Source of the DNA: Saprospiraceae bacterium
GTDB lineage: Bacteria; Bacteroidota; Bacteroidia; Chitinophagales; Saprospiraceae
Assembly (NCBI GenBank): GCA_016787285.1
Contig: JAEUUV010000101.1
Span: forward strand, 1 to 41,387
Direction of reading: 5' to 3'
DNA length: 41,387 bases
The notes under the pieces were generated by a model, which was not told the origin of the DNA, searched no databases, and was given only the letters and a program-made list of their open reading frames with translations. Shown here piece after piece: positions 40,884 to 41,387 of the stretch. Position 1 is the first letter of the stretch. Each line of letters starts with the position of its first letter. The translations under genes were made by a program, and so were the position numbers.

Positions 40884-40913
40884 TTTGCAATTTCAGGACT
40901 GCTCGTACCTTTG
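40884..40913 (+). promoter_or_regulatory. rRNA operon promoter P1
   Basis: TTTG (40884-40887), 18-nt spacer, TACCTTTG (40906-40913). Both elements are perfect. The A/T-rich stretch just upstream (40840-40880, long A and T runs) could act as an UP-like element. Confidence 0.8.
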
Positions 40914-40997
40914 CGCCCGCTTCGGTAAAAATGCTGCTCCGGATGAATAGTGTGGAAAAGGTGTTCAAAAAATGTTGGAAAAAAGTTTCCATAAAAG

Positions 40998-41030
40998 TTT
41001 GAATCTGAAACCCGGCAGCGCGTACCTTTG
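40998..41030 (+). promoter_or_regulatory. rRNA operon promoter P2
   Basis: TTTG (40998-41001), 21-nt spacer, TACCTTTG (41023-41030). It shares the extended core GTACCTTTGC with P1, 117 nt upstream, as in duplicated rRNA promoters. Confidence 0.8.
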
Positions 41031-41249
41031 CAGCCCTGTTTTTCAGAAAATGTAAATCAGAAGACATTTTTTTCGCAGAAGTGCGAATTAGATAAAGAGT
41101 TCATTGACATATCGGTAAGCGAAAGGCTTTGTGAATTATTTGGCATTTGCAGTACCGCAAGGGAAGCAAATGACAATCAGATAGCCAAAAAGATTCAGGT
41201 AAGATAGAACGGTCACGATTGGATTTATCCAAAGTGCTCGAAAGAACAC
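41031..41249 (+). other. rRNA leader region
   Basis: No open frame of significance occurs between 40616 and 41249; the stretch holds the hairpins, the two promoters and this leader. Nested arms TTTGGC (41139-41144)/GCCAAA (41184-41189) and ATTTGC (41145-41150)/GCAAAT (41166-41171) form a stem likely to serve pre-rRNA processing or antitermination. Confidence 0.6.

Positions 41250-41387
<138 letters not shown>

Noticed and set aside
40786-41067. A 93-codon minus-strand and a 67-codon plus-strand open frame before the 16S gene
   Set aside because: They overlap the tandem rRNA promoters and have A/T-run composition with no protein-like features.

Overview
The window looks like a chromosomal segment of a Bacteroidota member, possibly a Saprospiria-type lineage. 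The right edge holds the first ~138 nt of a 16S rRNA gene with Bacteroidota-like sequence just after the conserved start. Promoters match the phylum-specific -33 TTTG / -7 TAnnTTTG pattern, Shine-Dalgarno sites are largely absent, and many products are large secreted mosaic proteins. I saw no phage, insertion sequence, CRISPR array or tRNA gene. The species-level guess is weak.

Layout. 1-6056 (minus): a large secreted LamG protein that runs off the left edge, then two tandem paralogous secreted proteins separated by a perfect 27-bp inverted repeat. 6192-10069: a NarL-type response regulator and a divergent periplasmic-propeller histidine kinase, sharing a 19-bp palindrome. 10076-16700 (minus): a second signalling cluster made of a response regulator fused in frame to a membrane segment and an exported beta-helix, a TPR histidine kinase 12 bp downstream, and a secreted LamG/MopE/LRR/HYR protein. 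A similar 16-bp palindromic motif lies at the promoter of the first gene and upstream of the last. 16758-19141: adenine deaminase and a divergent alpha/beta hydrolase with interleaved promoters. 19288-21040: ECF sigma factor, putative anti-sigma factor and an unanchored TonB-C protein. 21042-25390 (minus): a very long exported coiled-coil protein whose stop overlaps the purD start. 25573-27616 (minus): GT-C-like membrane protein and folE. 27801-29656: LytS/LytTR two-component pair. 29666-36371 (minus): zinc metalloprotease, membrane protein, beta-propeller/amidohydrolase and a small membrane protein. 36463-38476: cytochrome-like lipoprotein, SPFH protein and a DUF2007 protein. 38482-40615 (minus): dTDP-glucose 4,6-dehydratase and UDP-glucuronate decarboxylase. 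40616-41387: tandem rRNA promoters, leader and 16S start.

The most unusual item is the 738-residue fusion at 14484-16700. It places a complete REC + LuxR-HTH response regulator directly before a signal-peptide-like hydrophobic segment and about 500 residues of repetitive beta-helix. If real, it is either a membrane-tethered response regulator with a surface domain, or a polyprotein in which export and regulation are coupled. A second theme is that several genes (6824-, 16700-, 18455+, 38105+) have a -7 promoter box ending only 4-5 nt before the ATG, which predicts leaderless mRNAs. All functions here are inferred from reading the sequence and recalling families; no search was run.
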